A stretch of 7,589 bases of DNA from Rudaea sp. (GTDB lineage Bacteria > Pseudomonadota > Gammaproteobacteria > Xanthomonadales > Rhodanobacteraceae): contig JAICYA010000085.1 in assembly GCA_025934455.1 (NCBI GenBank), positions 1 through 7,589 on the forward strand. Reading direction: 5' to 3'. Every line of letters starts with the position of its first letter. Position 1 is the first letter of the stretch. This document shows positions 1 through 6,101 of the stretch, piece by piece. The translations under genes were made by a program, and so were the position numbers. Under the pieces are notes generated by a model. That model made no database searches and was not told the origin of the DNA. It saw only the letters and a program-made list of their open reading frames with translations.

Positions 1-804
1 CGAGTCGATGCGCCCGGACAACGCCTCGAGCACGGCGCGCCGGTCGGCTACCGAATCGCGGATGCCGGGCCGATTCTCGCGCGCGATGCTGTCGAGCTGG
101 CCGAGCGCATCGTCGAGCTTTTGCTGCGTGTCGTGCAGCTGCGCCGTCAACTGCCGGGTGTTGGCGAGAATCGCATCGAGCGCCGCGCGATTGTCCGGCC
201 TGAGCACGTCGTTGAGCGAGGCCGACGCCGAGTTCAACTGGGTGAGCAATTTGCGCGACTGCGCGACGATGTCCGGCGTGCCCTTGTCGATCGCGCCGGT
301 GATCGAATCCACGCGCTTGGACAGGGTTTGGATAAGCGGCGAGATCTGGCCGCGCGTGAGCTGGGTGATCTGGCCGGCAAGTTCGTTCATCGCGCTGAAG
401 ATGTCGGCGTTCTCGGCACCGGCGAGTTCCGCGCCGGGCGCGGCCATCGCGCGATCCTTGCCTTCGCCGATGCCGACGGCGACATCGGCGAGCAGGCCGG
501 TGGCGGTCAGGTGCGCGACCGAATCCTTCGGAATCGGCCAGTCGCGGCGCACATCGAGTTCGATCTTGTAGCGCGTTCCTTGTGAATCGCGCTCGGGCAC
601 GATCGCGCCGACCTGGCCGATGCGATACCCCTGATAGAACACGGGCGCGCCGTAGCGCAATCCGGTGACGTTGCGGTAATGCGTGAAGTAGGCCGTCGAC
701 GCGCCGCCGCGGCCGGTGATCATCGCCAACGCCACCAGCAACAGCACTCCGGCGGCAAGCACCGCGGCGCCGACAAGCACGTAATTGATGCTGTCTCTTT
801 TCAT
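1..804 (-). CDS. MlaD-type MCE domain protein of a lipid ABC transporter (partial, C-terminus off the left edge)
   Basis: Substrate-binding, periplasm-facing subunit of an MCE lipid transporter. The ATG at 804 opens 268 codons that run without a stop to the window edge. Residues 1-7 are a short cytoplasmic tail (MKRDSIN). Residues 8-30 are one hydrophobic signal-anchor helix. Residues about 39-117 form the MCE domain, with the family pattern YFTHYRNVTGLRYGAPV, then YRIGQVG, and a TGLLADV segment where the MCE pore loop lies. From about 133 onward the chain is helical and coiled-coil-like, rich in Gln, Leu and Asn (for example TQLNSASASLNDVL), and is still running at the edge. E. coli MlaD is about 180 residues, so this protein is much longer and resembles MCE proteins with an extended helical tail. 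The gene starts 10 bases after the ATPase gene and has only a poor ribosome binding site, so coupled translation is likely. The family assignment is firm. Substrate and mlaD orthology are inferred. Confidence 0.9.
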   Translation of the reverse strand, partial: MKRDSINYVLVGAAVLAAGVLLLVALAMITGRGGASTAYFTHYRNVTGLRYGAPVFYQGYRIGQVGAIVPERDSQGTRYKIELDVRRDWPIPKDSVAHLTATGLLADVAVGIGEGKDRAMAAPGAELAGAENADIFSAMNELAGQITQLTRGQISPLIQTLSKRVDSITGAIDKGTPDIVAQSRKLLTQLNSASASLNDVLRPDNRAALDAILANTRQLTAQLHDTQQKLDDALGQLDSIARENRPGIRDSVADRRAVLEALSGRIDS

Positions 805-814
805 TTTGAAATGC

Positions 815-1618
815 TCATGCGGCTTCTTCCGTCAGGCGTTTCAGGTAGGCGTCCGCGTCGACCTGGATTTCGCGCGGCCGCCGGTTGAGCAGGTCCTGGA
901 TGCGTTCGTTGTCGCAATGGCGCACTTCGTCCACCGTGCCGGTCATGAGGATGTTGCCCTGGTCGAGCACGGTAATGGTATCGGCAATCTTGAACGCGCT
1001 TTCCAGTTCGTGGGTGACAACCACAATCGTCATGCGCAGCGCGTCGCGCAGGCGCAGGATGAGTTCATCGAGTTCGGCCGACACGACGGGATCCAGGCCG
1101 GCCGAGGGTTCGTCGAAGAACAGCAGCTTGGGATCCATCGCGATCGCGCGCGCCAGCGCCGCACGCTTGACCATGCCGCCGGAAAGCTGCGCCGGCATCA
1201 GATCCTGGAAGCCGCCGAGGTTCACGACTTCGAGCTTGAGACGCGACATGATGCGGATCGTGGCTTCGTCCAGGTTGGTATGTTCGCGCAACGGCAGCGC
1301 GACATTGTCGCCGACCGAGAGCGAAGTCAGCAGCGCGCCGCCCTGGAACGACACGCCGATCTGGCGGCGTACGTCGAGCATCTCGCGTTCGCTGGCGCGG
1401 CCGATGTCCATGCCGAGCAGACGGATGCGCCCGCCGCGCGGCTTGTGCAGGCCGAGCAGATGGCGCAAAAGTGTACTTTTACCCGAACCCGAGCCGCCCA
1501 TGATCACGCGGATCTCGCCCGCGTTCACGGAGAAATCCACGCCATCGAGGATTCGCCGCCGCCCGTACCAGGCTTCGAGTTGCTCGACTTCGATCAGCGG
1601 CGCCGGCGCGGTCGTCAT
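815..1618 (-). CDS. MlaF-type ABC transporter ATP-binding protein
   Basis: Cytoplasmic ATPase that powers the MCE lipid transporter with the permease encoded just upstream. It has 267 residues, a normal length for MlaF (about 270). Visible motifs are Walker A GGSGSGKST at 41-49; a Q-loop FQGGALLTSLSVGDNVALPL at 91-110, which closely matches the MlaF/Ttg2A hallmark ending in PLREH; signature LSGGM at 145-149; Walker B LLFFDE at 165-170 with catalytic Glu170; D-loop SAGLDP at 172-177; and the switch His203. The last 40 residues run past the nucleotide-binding domain, where MlaF family members contact neighbouring subunits and MlaB. It begins 8 bases after the permease stop and ends 10 bases before the MCE gene. 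All catalytic residues are present. The Walker A codons are unusually A/T-rich for this gene (see findings). Phospholipid as substrate is inferred from the family. Confidence 0.95.
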   Translation of the reverse strand: MTTAPAPLIEVEQLEAWYGRRRILDGVDFSVNAGEIRVIMGGSGSGKSTLLRHLLGLHKPRGGRIRLLGMDIGRASEREMLDVRRQIGVSFQGGALLTSLSVGDNVALPLREHTNLDEATIRIMSRLKLEVVNLGGFQDLMPAQLSGGMVKRAALARAIAMDPKLLFFDEPSAGLDPVVSAELDELILRLRDALRMTIVVVTHELESAFKIADTITVLDQGNILMTGTVDEVRHCDNERIQDLLNRRPREIQVDADAYLKRLTEEAA

Positions 1619-1626
1619 GGATCGAA

Positions 1627-2424
1627 TCAGCGATTCAGGAAAAACGAGAAGATCATGTCGACCACGATGATCCAGCAGATCGACAGCACCACCGCGCGCG
1701 TGGTCGCGCGACCCACGCCCTCGGCGCCGCCCTGCACCGAGAATCCCGTGCTCACGCCGATCAGGGTGATCAGCACGGCGAATACCGCGGACTTGGCGAT
1801 GCCCTGCCAGATGTCGCCCGGCGACAGCAGCGCGAGGGTTTGCATCACGTAAGCCGTTGGCGTGACGTTGAGCGCGGGCGAGGCGTACAGCGCCGCACCG
1901 GTGATTGCGACCGCATCGGCGAAGATCGTCAGCGCCGGCAACATGACCAGCATCGCAAGCAAAGCCGGCGCGGCGAGGTAACGCACCGGCTCGATGCCCA
2001 TCGTCGCCAGCGCATCGACTTCCTGCGACACGCTCATCGAACCGATGCGCGCGGCGAGCGCCGAGCCCGAGCGCCCGGCAACCAGGATCGCCGTGATCAG
2101 CGCGCCGAATTCGCGCGTCACCGATTTCGCCACCGCGACGACCACCTGCGACTGCGCGCCGAACTCGCTCAACGCGGCGATGAACTGGATGCCCAACATG
2201 ATGCCGATGGTCAACGCGAGCAGGGTGACGATGGGCAGCGCATCCACCCCGATCTGGCGCATCTGTTCGGCGAGCGCGCGCAGGCGCAGCGGCTGGCCGA
2301 TGCGCCAGCCGGCAAAGGAAAAGTACAGGCTTTCGAGCAGCAGCATCGCCGCATAGCCGACATTGGCGAGCGCGCCCAAGGTGGCACGGCCGAGACTTTC
2401 GAGCGGGCGCACTATCGCGTTCAT
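1627..2424 (-). CDS. MlaE-type ABC transporter permease
   Basis: Inner-membrane permease of the MCE lipid transporter, 265 residues, the usual length for MlaE/YrbE. An N-terminal amphipathic stretch (about 1-40) is followed by hydrophobic segments near 63-85, 92-125, 150-180, 190-222 and 244-263. The family hallmark lies at 105-145: EFGALITAILVAGRSGSALA, then GSMSVSQEVDALATMGIEP, the last part being the coupling region that touches the ATPase. The start at 2424 was chosen because it lies one base beyond the STAS gene stop (TGA-C-ATG). The frame stays open further upstream, but that stretch is the STAS gene read in another frame. There is no clear ribosome binding site, which fits translational coupling to the STAS gene. 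Some MlaE relatives carry an N-terminal STAS domain; here that domain is a separate protein encoded next door. Family is firm; direction and substrate of transport cannot be read from the sequence. Confidence 0.93.
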   Translation of the reverse strand: MNAIVRPLESLGRATLGALANVGYAAMLLLESLYFSFAGWRIGQPLRLRALAEQMRQIGVDALPIVTLLALTIGIMLGIQFIAALSEFGAQSQVVVAVAKSVTREFGALITAILVAGRSGSALAARIGSMSVSQEVDALATMGIEPVRYLAAPALLAMLVMLPALTIFADAVAITGAALYASPALNVTPTAYVMQTLALLSPGDIWQGIAKSAVFAVLITLIGVSTGFSVQGGAEGVGRATTRAVVLSICWIIVVDMIFSFFLNR

Positions 2425-2425
2425 G

Positions 2426-2767
2426 TCACGCGCTGCGCGCAGCGTCCACGTCCGCGAACAACGGAAACACCTTGTCCAGCCGCGCCAGTTGCAACACGGC
2501 CATGACCTGCCGGCTCGCGGCAATCAGGCCGAAGCGCCGGCTCGTGCTGCGTGCGCGCTGGAAGCCCTCGACCAGCGCCGCGATGCCCGAGGAATCGATG
2601 TAGGTCACTTGCGCCAAATCGACGCCAACGCCGACGCCGCCGCCCAGCGCAACGAGGATCGCGTCGCGCACCTGCTGCGACCACGAAAGATCGACCTCGC
2701 CGCGCACGCGCACGAGCGCGTAGCCGCCGAGATCCTCGCTGACGCAGGCGTTTTCCGTCTCGTTCAT
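2426..2767 (-). CDS. Single-domain STAS protein (MlaB-like or RsbV-like)
   Basis: A 113-residue soluble protein consisting of one STAS domain (about 13-108). It shows the early strand-turn GYALVRVRGEVDLSWS at 15-30 and the core YIDSSGIAALVEGF at 56-69. D58-S59-S60-G61 matches the phospho-acceptor motif of SpoIIAA/RsbV, so Ser59 is the predicted phosphorylation site. MlaB has a Thr at the equivalent place. The ATG at 2767 overlaps the regulator's stop (ATGA) and sits 7 bases after a GGGGG run at 2775-2779, a good ribosome binding site. The gene lies between a phosphatase/kinase regulator and an MlaE-MlaF-MlaD set, so it could be an anti-anti-sigma-like switch protein, the MlaB subunit of the transporter, or both. 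The STAS fold is firm; the role is open. No sigma factor gene is visible in the window. Confidence 0.9.
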   Translation of the reverse strand: MNETENACVSEDLGGYALVRVRGEVDLSWSQQVRDAILVALGGGVGVGVDLAQVTYIDSSGIAALVEGFQRARSTSRRFGLIAASRQVMAVLQLARLDKVFPLFADVDAARSA

Positions 2768-4443
2768 TCCCTATCCCCCATGTCGATGCGCTTGTGCATG
2801 CGCAGGATGTTGCCCTGCCCGTCCGCCGCCGGTTCCAGTTTCCAGTCGTCCATCGTCGCGGCGATGAACGGCAGGCCGAGTCCGCCCGGTTTGCATTCGG
2901 ACAGGTCGCGCGGTTTCAGGCAGGCCGGATCGACGGCCGGCGCCTGGTCGCGCAACTCGAAGGCGAGCATATCGTGCTCGCGGGCGACGTGCAGCACGAT
3001 GCGGCGCGTGCACTCGCCGCCGTAGGCATGGCGGATGACGTTCGTGCAAGCCTCGTCCACGGCGAGGACGAGCTGGTCGCGTAGCTCCGGCGCGATGCCT
3101 TGCGCATCGAGCGCGTGACGCAGGGCCGCGCGCACGCCGCGCATCTGCGCCGCCTGCGCGGGAAATTCCAGATCGAGCAGGGTATGCGCCTGCGTGCCGC
3201 AGGGCTCCTGTAACAGCAGCAGCGTGGTGTCGTCGACCAGGTGCAGGCGCTTCAGATCGCCGATGACCGCGCGCAGGCGCGGTTCCGGCGCGAGCACCGC
3301 GTGGCGCGCGATCAGGCCGCGCAGGCCGGCTTCGCCCAGACGCTCCGTGGCACCGGTACGCACGTCGGTGGCGCCGTCGGAAAAAAGGTAAAGCGCGCGC
3401 TGGCCGAGTGCGAATTCGCGTTCGCCGTAATCAGCCTCGGCGAGGATGCCGAGCGGCGGGCCGTCGGCGGGAAGTTCCTCAAAGTTGCTTCCATCGTGCA
3501 GCAGCGCCGGCGGAAAACCCGCGCTCGCCAGGTGCACTTTGCCGCTGGCGCGGTCGTACTGGCCGACTGCGGCGCAGACGAAGCGGCCGTCCTGCAGCGT
3601 GCGGCACAATTCCGCGTTGACCTGCGCCAACCACACGCCAGGCGTCGGCGCGTGCGCGCCGACCCAGCGCAACATGCTGGCGACTCGCACCATCAGGAAG
3701 GCCGCGTCCAGCCCCTTGCCCGAGACATCGCCGACGACGAACGCGAGGCGGCCATCGGGCAGGTCGAAGAAATCGTAGAAATCGCCGGAGATCTCGTGCG
3801 CCGGCAGGTTGACGCCACGGATCGGGAAATCGCCGCGGCGGCGTTTGGGCAGCATGGATTTCTGCATGCGCCGCGCGAGTTCCAGCTCGCGCTTGATGCG
3901 CTGCTGCTCGACCAGCCCATGCGCGAGTTGCGCATTGCCGATGGCGAGCGCGGCCGGGGCGGCGACGAGACGCAGGATCTCCGCGTCGTCCGCCTCGAAC
4001 AGGCTGCCGTCGCGGCGGTTGATCACTTCCAGCGCGCCGATCGGCCCGCGTGCATTGGACAGCGGTGCGCACAGGATCGAGCGCGTGGCGAATCCGGTTT
4101 CCGCATCCACGCGCACGTTGACGCGCGCGTCGTTGCGCGCGTCGCGCACGATCTGCGTGGCGTTGTCGGCGACGCAGCGCCCGACCACGCCCTGGCCGAC
4201 GGCGAGCTTGAGTCCGGTGATGTCGACCGGACCGACGCAGATACGGCATTCGATGAGGCCCGCATGATCGAGCAGGAACAGGCTCGCGGCCTCGGCCTGC
4301 ATGAAGTCGGCGATGCGCGTGACCGCCATGTCCAGCGTCGCGCGCAGATCCAGCGATTCCGCCAGTGCCTGGCTCAGTTCCGCGAGAAACCGCAGCGCGC
4401 GCCGCTCACCGTCACCCGCCACGGCGAGCGGGGCGGCACTCAC
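2764..4443 (-). CDS. GAF - PP2C (SpoIIE/RsbU) - HATPase (RsbW-like) regulator
   Basis: Predicted cytoplasmic partner-switching regulator, 559 residues, with no transmembrane segment. Order: GAF sensor domain about 25-172; short helical linker 175-200 (EQQRIKRELELARRMQKSML, typical before SpoIIE domains); PP2C/SpoIIE serine phosphatase about 205-412; RsbW-like HATPase about 425-555. Phosphatase metal ligands are visible as Asp221 (SGDFYDFF), Asp239 (GDVSGKG), Asp356 (SDGATD) and Asp404/405 (VDDTTLL). The HATPase N-box is DEACTNVIRHAY at 463-474 (Glu464, Asn468). The G1 box is RDQAPAVDP at 498-506, with Ala where many kinases have Gly, and the G2 box is GGLGL at 520-524. The start is taken as GTG at 4443: it overlaps the pssA stop (GTGA), has GAAGG 4 bases upstream (4448-4452), and everything further upstream is pssA in another frame. 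By family, the phosphatase and kinase act in opposition on a STAS partner, and such a gene follows immediately. The GAF ligand is unknown. Confidence 0.93.
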   Translation of the reverse strand: MSAAPLAVAGDGERRALRFLAELSQALAESLDLRATLDMAVTRIADFMQAEAASLFLLDHAGLIECRICVGPVDITGLKLAVGQGVVGRCVADNATQIVRDARNDARVNVRVDAETGFATRSILCAPLSNARGPIGALEVINRRDGSLFEADDAEILRLVAAPAALAIGNAQLAHGLVEQQRIKRELELARRMQKSMLPKRRRGDFPIRGVNLPAHEISGDFYDFFDLPDGRLAFVVGDVSGKGLDAAFLMVRVASMLRWVGAHAPTPGVWLAQVNAELCRTLQDGRFVCAAVGQYDRASGKVHLASAGFPPALLHDGSNFEELPADGPPLGILAEADYGEREFALGQRALYLFSDGATDVRTGATERLGEAGLRGLIARHAVLAPEPRLRAVIGDLKRLHLVDDTTLLLLQEPCGTQAHTLLDLEFPAQAAQMRGVRAALRHALDAQGIAPELRDQLVLAVDEACTNVIRHAYGGECTRRIVLHVAREHDMLAFELRDQAPAVDPACLKPRDLSECKPGGLGLPFIAATMDDWKLEPAADGQGNILRMHKRIDMGDRE

Positions 4444-5228
4444 GGCGCCTTCGATTCCGATGGGCGCGACTCGTGCCGGCTGCGCGCGCGGGCGCGGCCC
4501 CAGACGGTCAAGACCGGGCCGGACAGCGCGTAGATCGCGGCGATGCCGAACAGCACGCGCGGCGGATTCATGGCGAGCGCGACGAGGATCAATACGAACA
4601 GGATCAGCCAGAAGAACGGCACCTTGTCCGAGCGCGGCCAGGACTTGAAGCTGTAGTAACGAAAACGGCTGACCATCAGCAGTCCGGCGACGATCGCGAT
4701 GACGGGCGTGATGAACTGCACCTGCGCGCCGGTCAGGCCGAGATCGAGCACCGTCCACACATAGGACATGACCAGGCCCGCACCGGCCGGAATCGCCAGA
4801 CCCTGGAAGAAGCGTTTGTCGGCGACACCGACCTGGGTGTTGAAACGCGCCAGGCGCAGCGCGCCGCAGGCAGCGAATATGAACGCGGCGGCCCAGCCGA
4901 GCTTGCCCCAGGCCGCGCCATGCTCGCGCAGCGATTCCAGAGACCACACATACAACACCAGCGCCGGCGCAACGCCGAAACTGACCAGGTCCGACAGCGA
5001 ATCGTATTGCACGCCGAATTCGCTTTGCGTGTTGGTCAGGCGTGCCACGCGGCCGTCGAGGCCGTCGAACAGGGCGGCGACGAACACGGCGATCACCGCA
5101 TCGGCATACTGGCCGCCGATCGCGGCGATGATCGCGTAAAAACCGGCGAACATCGCGCCCGTGGTGAGCAGGTTCGGCAGCAGGTAAATGCCGCGATGCG
5201 GTTTTGGCTGGCTGGCGGGAGCGTCCAT
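4440..5228 (-). CDS. pssA: CDP-diacylglycerol--serine O-phosphatidyltransferase (phosphatidylserine synthase)
   Basis: Inner-membrane enzyme that transfers phosphatidyl from CDP-diacylglycerol to L-serine, giving phosphatidylserine, the precursor of phosphatidylethanolamine. It has 262 residues. The CDP-alcohol phosphotransferase signature DG-x2-AR-x8-G-x3-D-x3-D is complete at 58-80 (D58, G59, A62, R63, G72, D76, D80). The N-terminal RGIYLLPNLLTTGAMFAGFY (12-31) and the later CGALRLARFNT (121-131) with KRFFQGLAIPAGAG (138-151) are typical of the PssA branch rather than PgsA or Pcs. Several hydrophobic helices follow, and the tail is basic and hydrophilic. This is the CDP-alcohol (type II) class, not the PLD-like enzyme of E. 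coli. The ATG at 5228 is favoured by family alignment and a GGGG element at 5234-5237. The frame is open far upstream, but that is antisense to the DUF4124 and proS genes. The stop overlaps the next gene by 4 bases, making pssA the likely first gene of the operon. Confidence 0.93.
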   Translation of the reverse strand: MDAPASQPKPHRGIYLLPNLLTTGAMFAGFYAIIAAIGGQYADAVIAVFVAALFDGLDGRVARLTNTQSEFGVQYDSLSDLVSFGVAPALVLYVWSLESLREHGAAWGKLGWAAAFIFAACGALRLARFNTQVGVADKRFFQGLAIPAGAGLVMSYVWTVLDLGLTGAQVQFITPVIAIVAGLLMVSRFRYYSFKSWPRSDKVPFFWLILFVLILVALAMNPPRVLFGIAAIYALSGPVLTVWGRARARSRHESRPSESKAP

Positions 5229-5256
5229 CCGGACCCCAAGTTCAAGCGTCGCCCGC

Positions 5257-5262
5257 AGTTTA
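5257..5262 (-). promoter_or_regulatory. Candidate -10 element for the pssA operon
   Basis: On the minus strand the hexamer reads TAAACT in the context GCGGTAAACTGCGGG, four of six matches to TATAAT. It is placed so that transcription would begin about 20-22 bases before the pssA ATG. No convincing -35 is visible at 16-18 bases upstream. It is the best candidate in the 145-base divergent gap but rests on a weak match. Confidence 0.35.
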
Positions 5263-5306
5263 CCGCAAGGCTGCGCCGGAGCACGCTTTTCCAGCGCCTG
5301 CCCTTG

Positions 5307-5315
5307 TGGCATAGT
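5307..5315 (+). promoter_or_regulatory. Candidate extended -10 promoter for the DUF4124 genes
   Basis: TGGCATAGT: a TG dinucleotide, one base, then CATAGT (four of six matches to TATAAT). Transcription would start near 5322, giving a leader of about 50 bases before the ATG at 5374. The -35 region (about 5286-5292, CTTTTCC) is poor, which an extended -10 can tolerate. Confidence 0.4.
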
Positions 5316-5346
5316 GCTTTCCGCAACAGGGGCAACATTGGGACTG

Positions 5347-5359
5347 CCGGCCCAGCCGG
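5347..5359. repeat. Small perfect inverted repeat in the DUF4124 leader
   Basis: CCGGC, spacer CCA, GCCGG: a five-base-pair perfect inverted repeat ending four bases before the ribosome binding site of the next gene. It could form a small hairpin in the messenger RNA or be a half-site pair for a protein. In DNA this GC-rich it may also be chance. Confidence 0.3.
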
Positions 5360-5362
5360 TAC

Positions 5363-5368
5363 GGAGAG
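5363..5368 (+). promoter_or_regulatory. Ribosome binding site of the first DUF4124 gene
   Basis: GGAGAG ending 5 bases before the ATG at 5374. It is one of the clearest Shine-Dalgarno elements in the window, and it decides the start: the frame extends upstream to 5188, but only the ATG at 5374 is followed by a signal peptide. Confidence 0.75.
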
Positions 5369-5373
5369 CTTCG

Positions 5374-5808
5374 ATGAACCGCAAACTGGTGTTGCTGGCC
5401 CTGTCCTGCTTCGTCGTCGGCGCGTATGCGGCCGACCGGCAGGTATACAAATGGACCGACGCCTCCGGCGTGGTGCATTTCTCCGATGCGCCGCCACCCA
5501 AGGACGCGAAGACCGTGCAACTGATGCGGGTCAGTGGCGACGACCGTCCACATGCAGTGGAAGCAGCAGGCGGAGAAGCGGGCGGCGCCGCGCCGGCGGG
5601 TACCAACGGCGCGGACAACGCAGCGGCTTCCGGCAACGCGAACGCGAAAGCCTGCGCCACGGCACGCAACAACCTGGAAATCCTCAACAGCAAGATGCCG
5701 GTCAGCGTTACCGGACCGGACGGGAAGGCCGTGCCCCTGGACGACAAGGCGCGCGCCGCACAGATCGCCGTTGCCAATGCCAACATCGAGCTGTACTGCA
5801 AACCGTAA
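5374..5808 (+). CDS. Secreted DUF4124 domain protein
   Basis: A 144-residue exported protein of unknown function. Residues 1-19 form a Sec signal peptide (MNRK, a hydrophobic core, then AYA with likely cleavage before Ala20). The DUF4124 domain follows at about 22-50 with its hallmark QVYKWTDASGVVHFSDAPP. Residues 57-93 are a low-complexity Gly/Ala/Asn linker. The C-terminal part (94-144) is polar and holds the only two cysteines of the predicted mature chain, C94 and C142, which could pair as a disulfide in the periplasm. C12 lies within the signal peptide but the preceding residues (ALS) do not make a good lipobox, so a lipoprotein is unlikely. The start is set by GGAGAG 5 bases upstream. 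A second DUF4124 gene follows 10 bases later. DUF4124 proteins are common in the proteobacterial envelope but no biochemical role can be read here. Confidence 0.88.
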   Translation: MNRKLVLLALSCFVVGAYAADRQVYKWTDASGVVHFSDAPPPKDAKTVQLMRVSGDDRPHAVEAAGGEAGGAAPAGTNGADNAAASGNANAKACATARNNLEILNSKMPVSVTGPDGKAVPLDDKARAAQIAVANANIELYCKP

Positions 5809-5818
5809 TCCGCAGGCG

Positions 5819-6088
5819 GTGCGCGGCCGCGCGCTGCTGGCAACCATTGTCGCATTGCTCCTCGCCGCGCTCGCGGCATGGTGGTATTTCGCGCCGCACA
5901 CCCTGCCGGCTTTCGTCCAGCAAAAGTTGCTGGAATCGCCCAAGGCCAATCCGCCGTTGTACGAATGGCGCGACGCGCAAGGTCGCCTGCACGTGACCGA
6001 CACGCCGCCGCCGGATGGGCCCTACAAGACCGTGCGCTTCGACCCGAAGGCCAACGTGCTGCCACCGGGTGTCGCGCCGAGCAAGTAA
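5819..6088 (+). CDS. Small membrane-anchored DUF4124 domain protein
   Basis: An 89-residue protein of unknown function. Residues 2-4 (RGR) are followed by an uncleaved-looking hydrophobic helix (about 5-24, ending in WWYF), then a short spacer and a DUF4124 domain at 46-78 with [20 protein letters not shown]. It would sit in the inner membrane with the domain in the periplasm. The start is uncertain. GTG at 5819 gives a compact N-in signal anchor, but its ribosome binding site is poor. An in-frame ATG at 5777 would add 14 residues and overlap the preceding gene by 32 bases, also without a good ribosome binding site. The stop is TAA at 6086. It is probably co-transcribed with the preceding DUF4124 gene. 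Confidence 0.75.
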   Translation: MRGRALLATIVALLLAALAAWWYFAPHTLPAFVQQKLLESPKANPPLYEWRDAQGRLHVTDTPPPDGPYKTVRFDPKANVLPPGVAPSK

Positions 6089-6101
6089 CGCCGCTGCGGC
6101 T

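Noticed and set aside
785..2505. Long plus-strand open frames (785-1852 and 1840-2505) opposite the ATPase and permease genes
   Set aside because: Low-complexity His/Arg/Ala translations typical of antisense shadows. The minus strand holds intact Walker and MlaE motifs.
4441..4947. N-terminal extension of the regulator frame up to 4947
   Set aside because: The extra 168 codons are pssA read in another frame and match nothing. GTG at 4443 has a ribosome binding site and a 4-base overlap with the pssA stop.
5383..5409. Possible lipobox around Cys12 of the first DUF4124 protein
   Set aside because: The residues before the cysteine are A-L-S, lacking the usual Leu at -3, and a clean AYA signal peptidase I site follows.
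3241..5996. Long plus-strand open frames (3241-4533 and 4365-5996) opposite the regulator and pssA
   Set aside because: Their translations are Arg/Ala/Gln-rich with no domain, signal peptide or plausible start. The opposite strand carries clear catalytic motifs over the same bases.
6090..6100. Hairpin GCCG-CTG-CGGC just after the second DUF4124 stop, considered as a terminator
   Set aside because: The stem is only four base pairs and no T-run follows directly. The nearest T-run (6119-6123) lies downstream of the proS -10 element.
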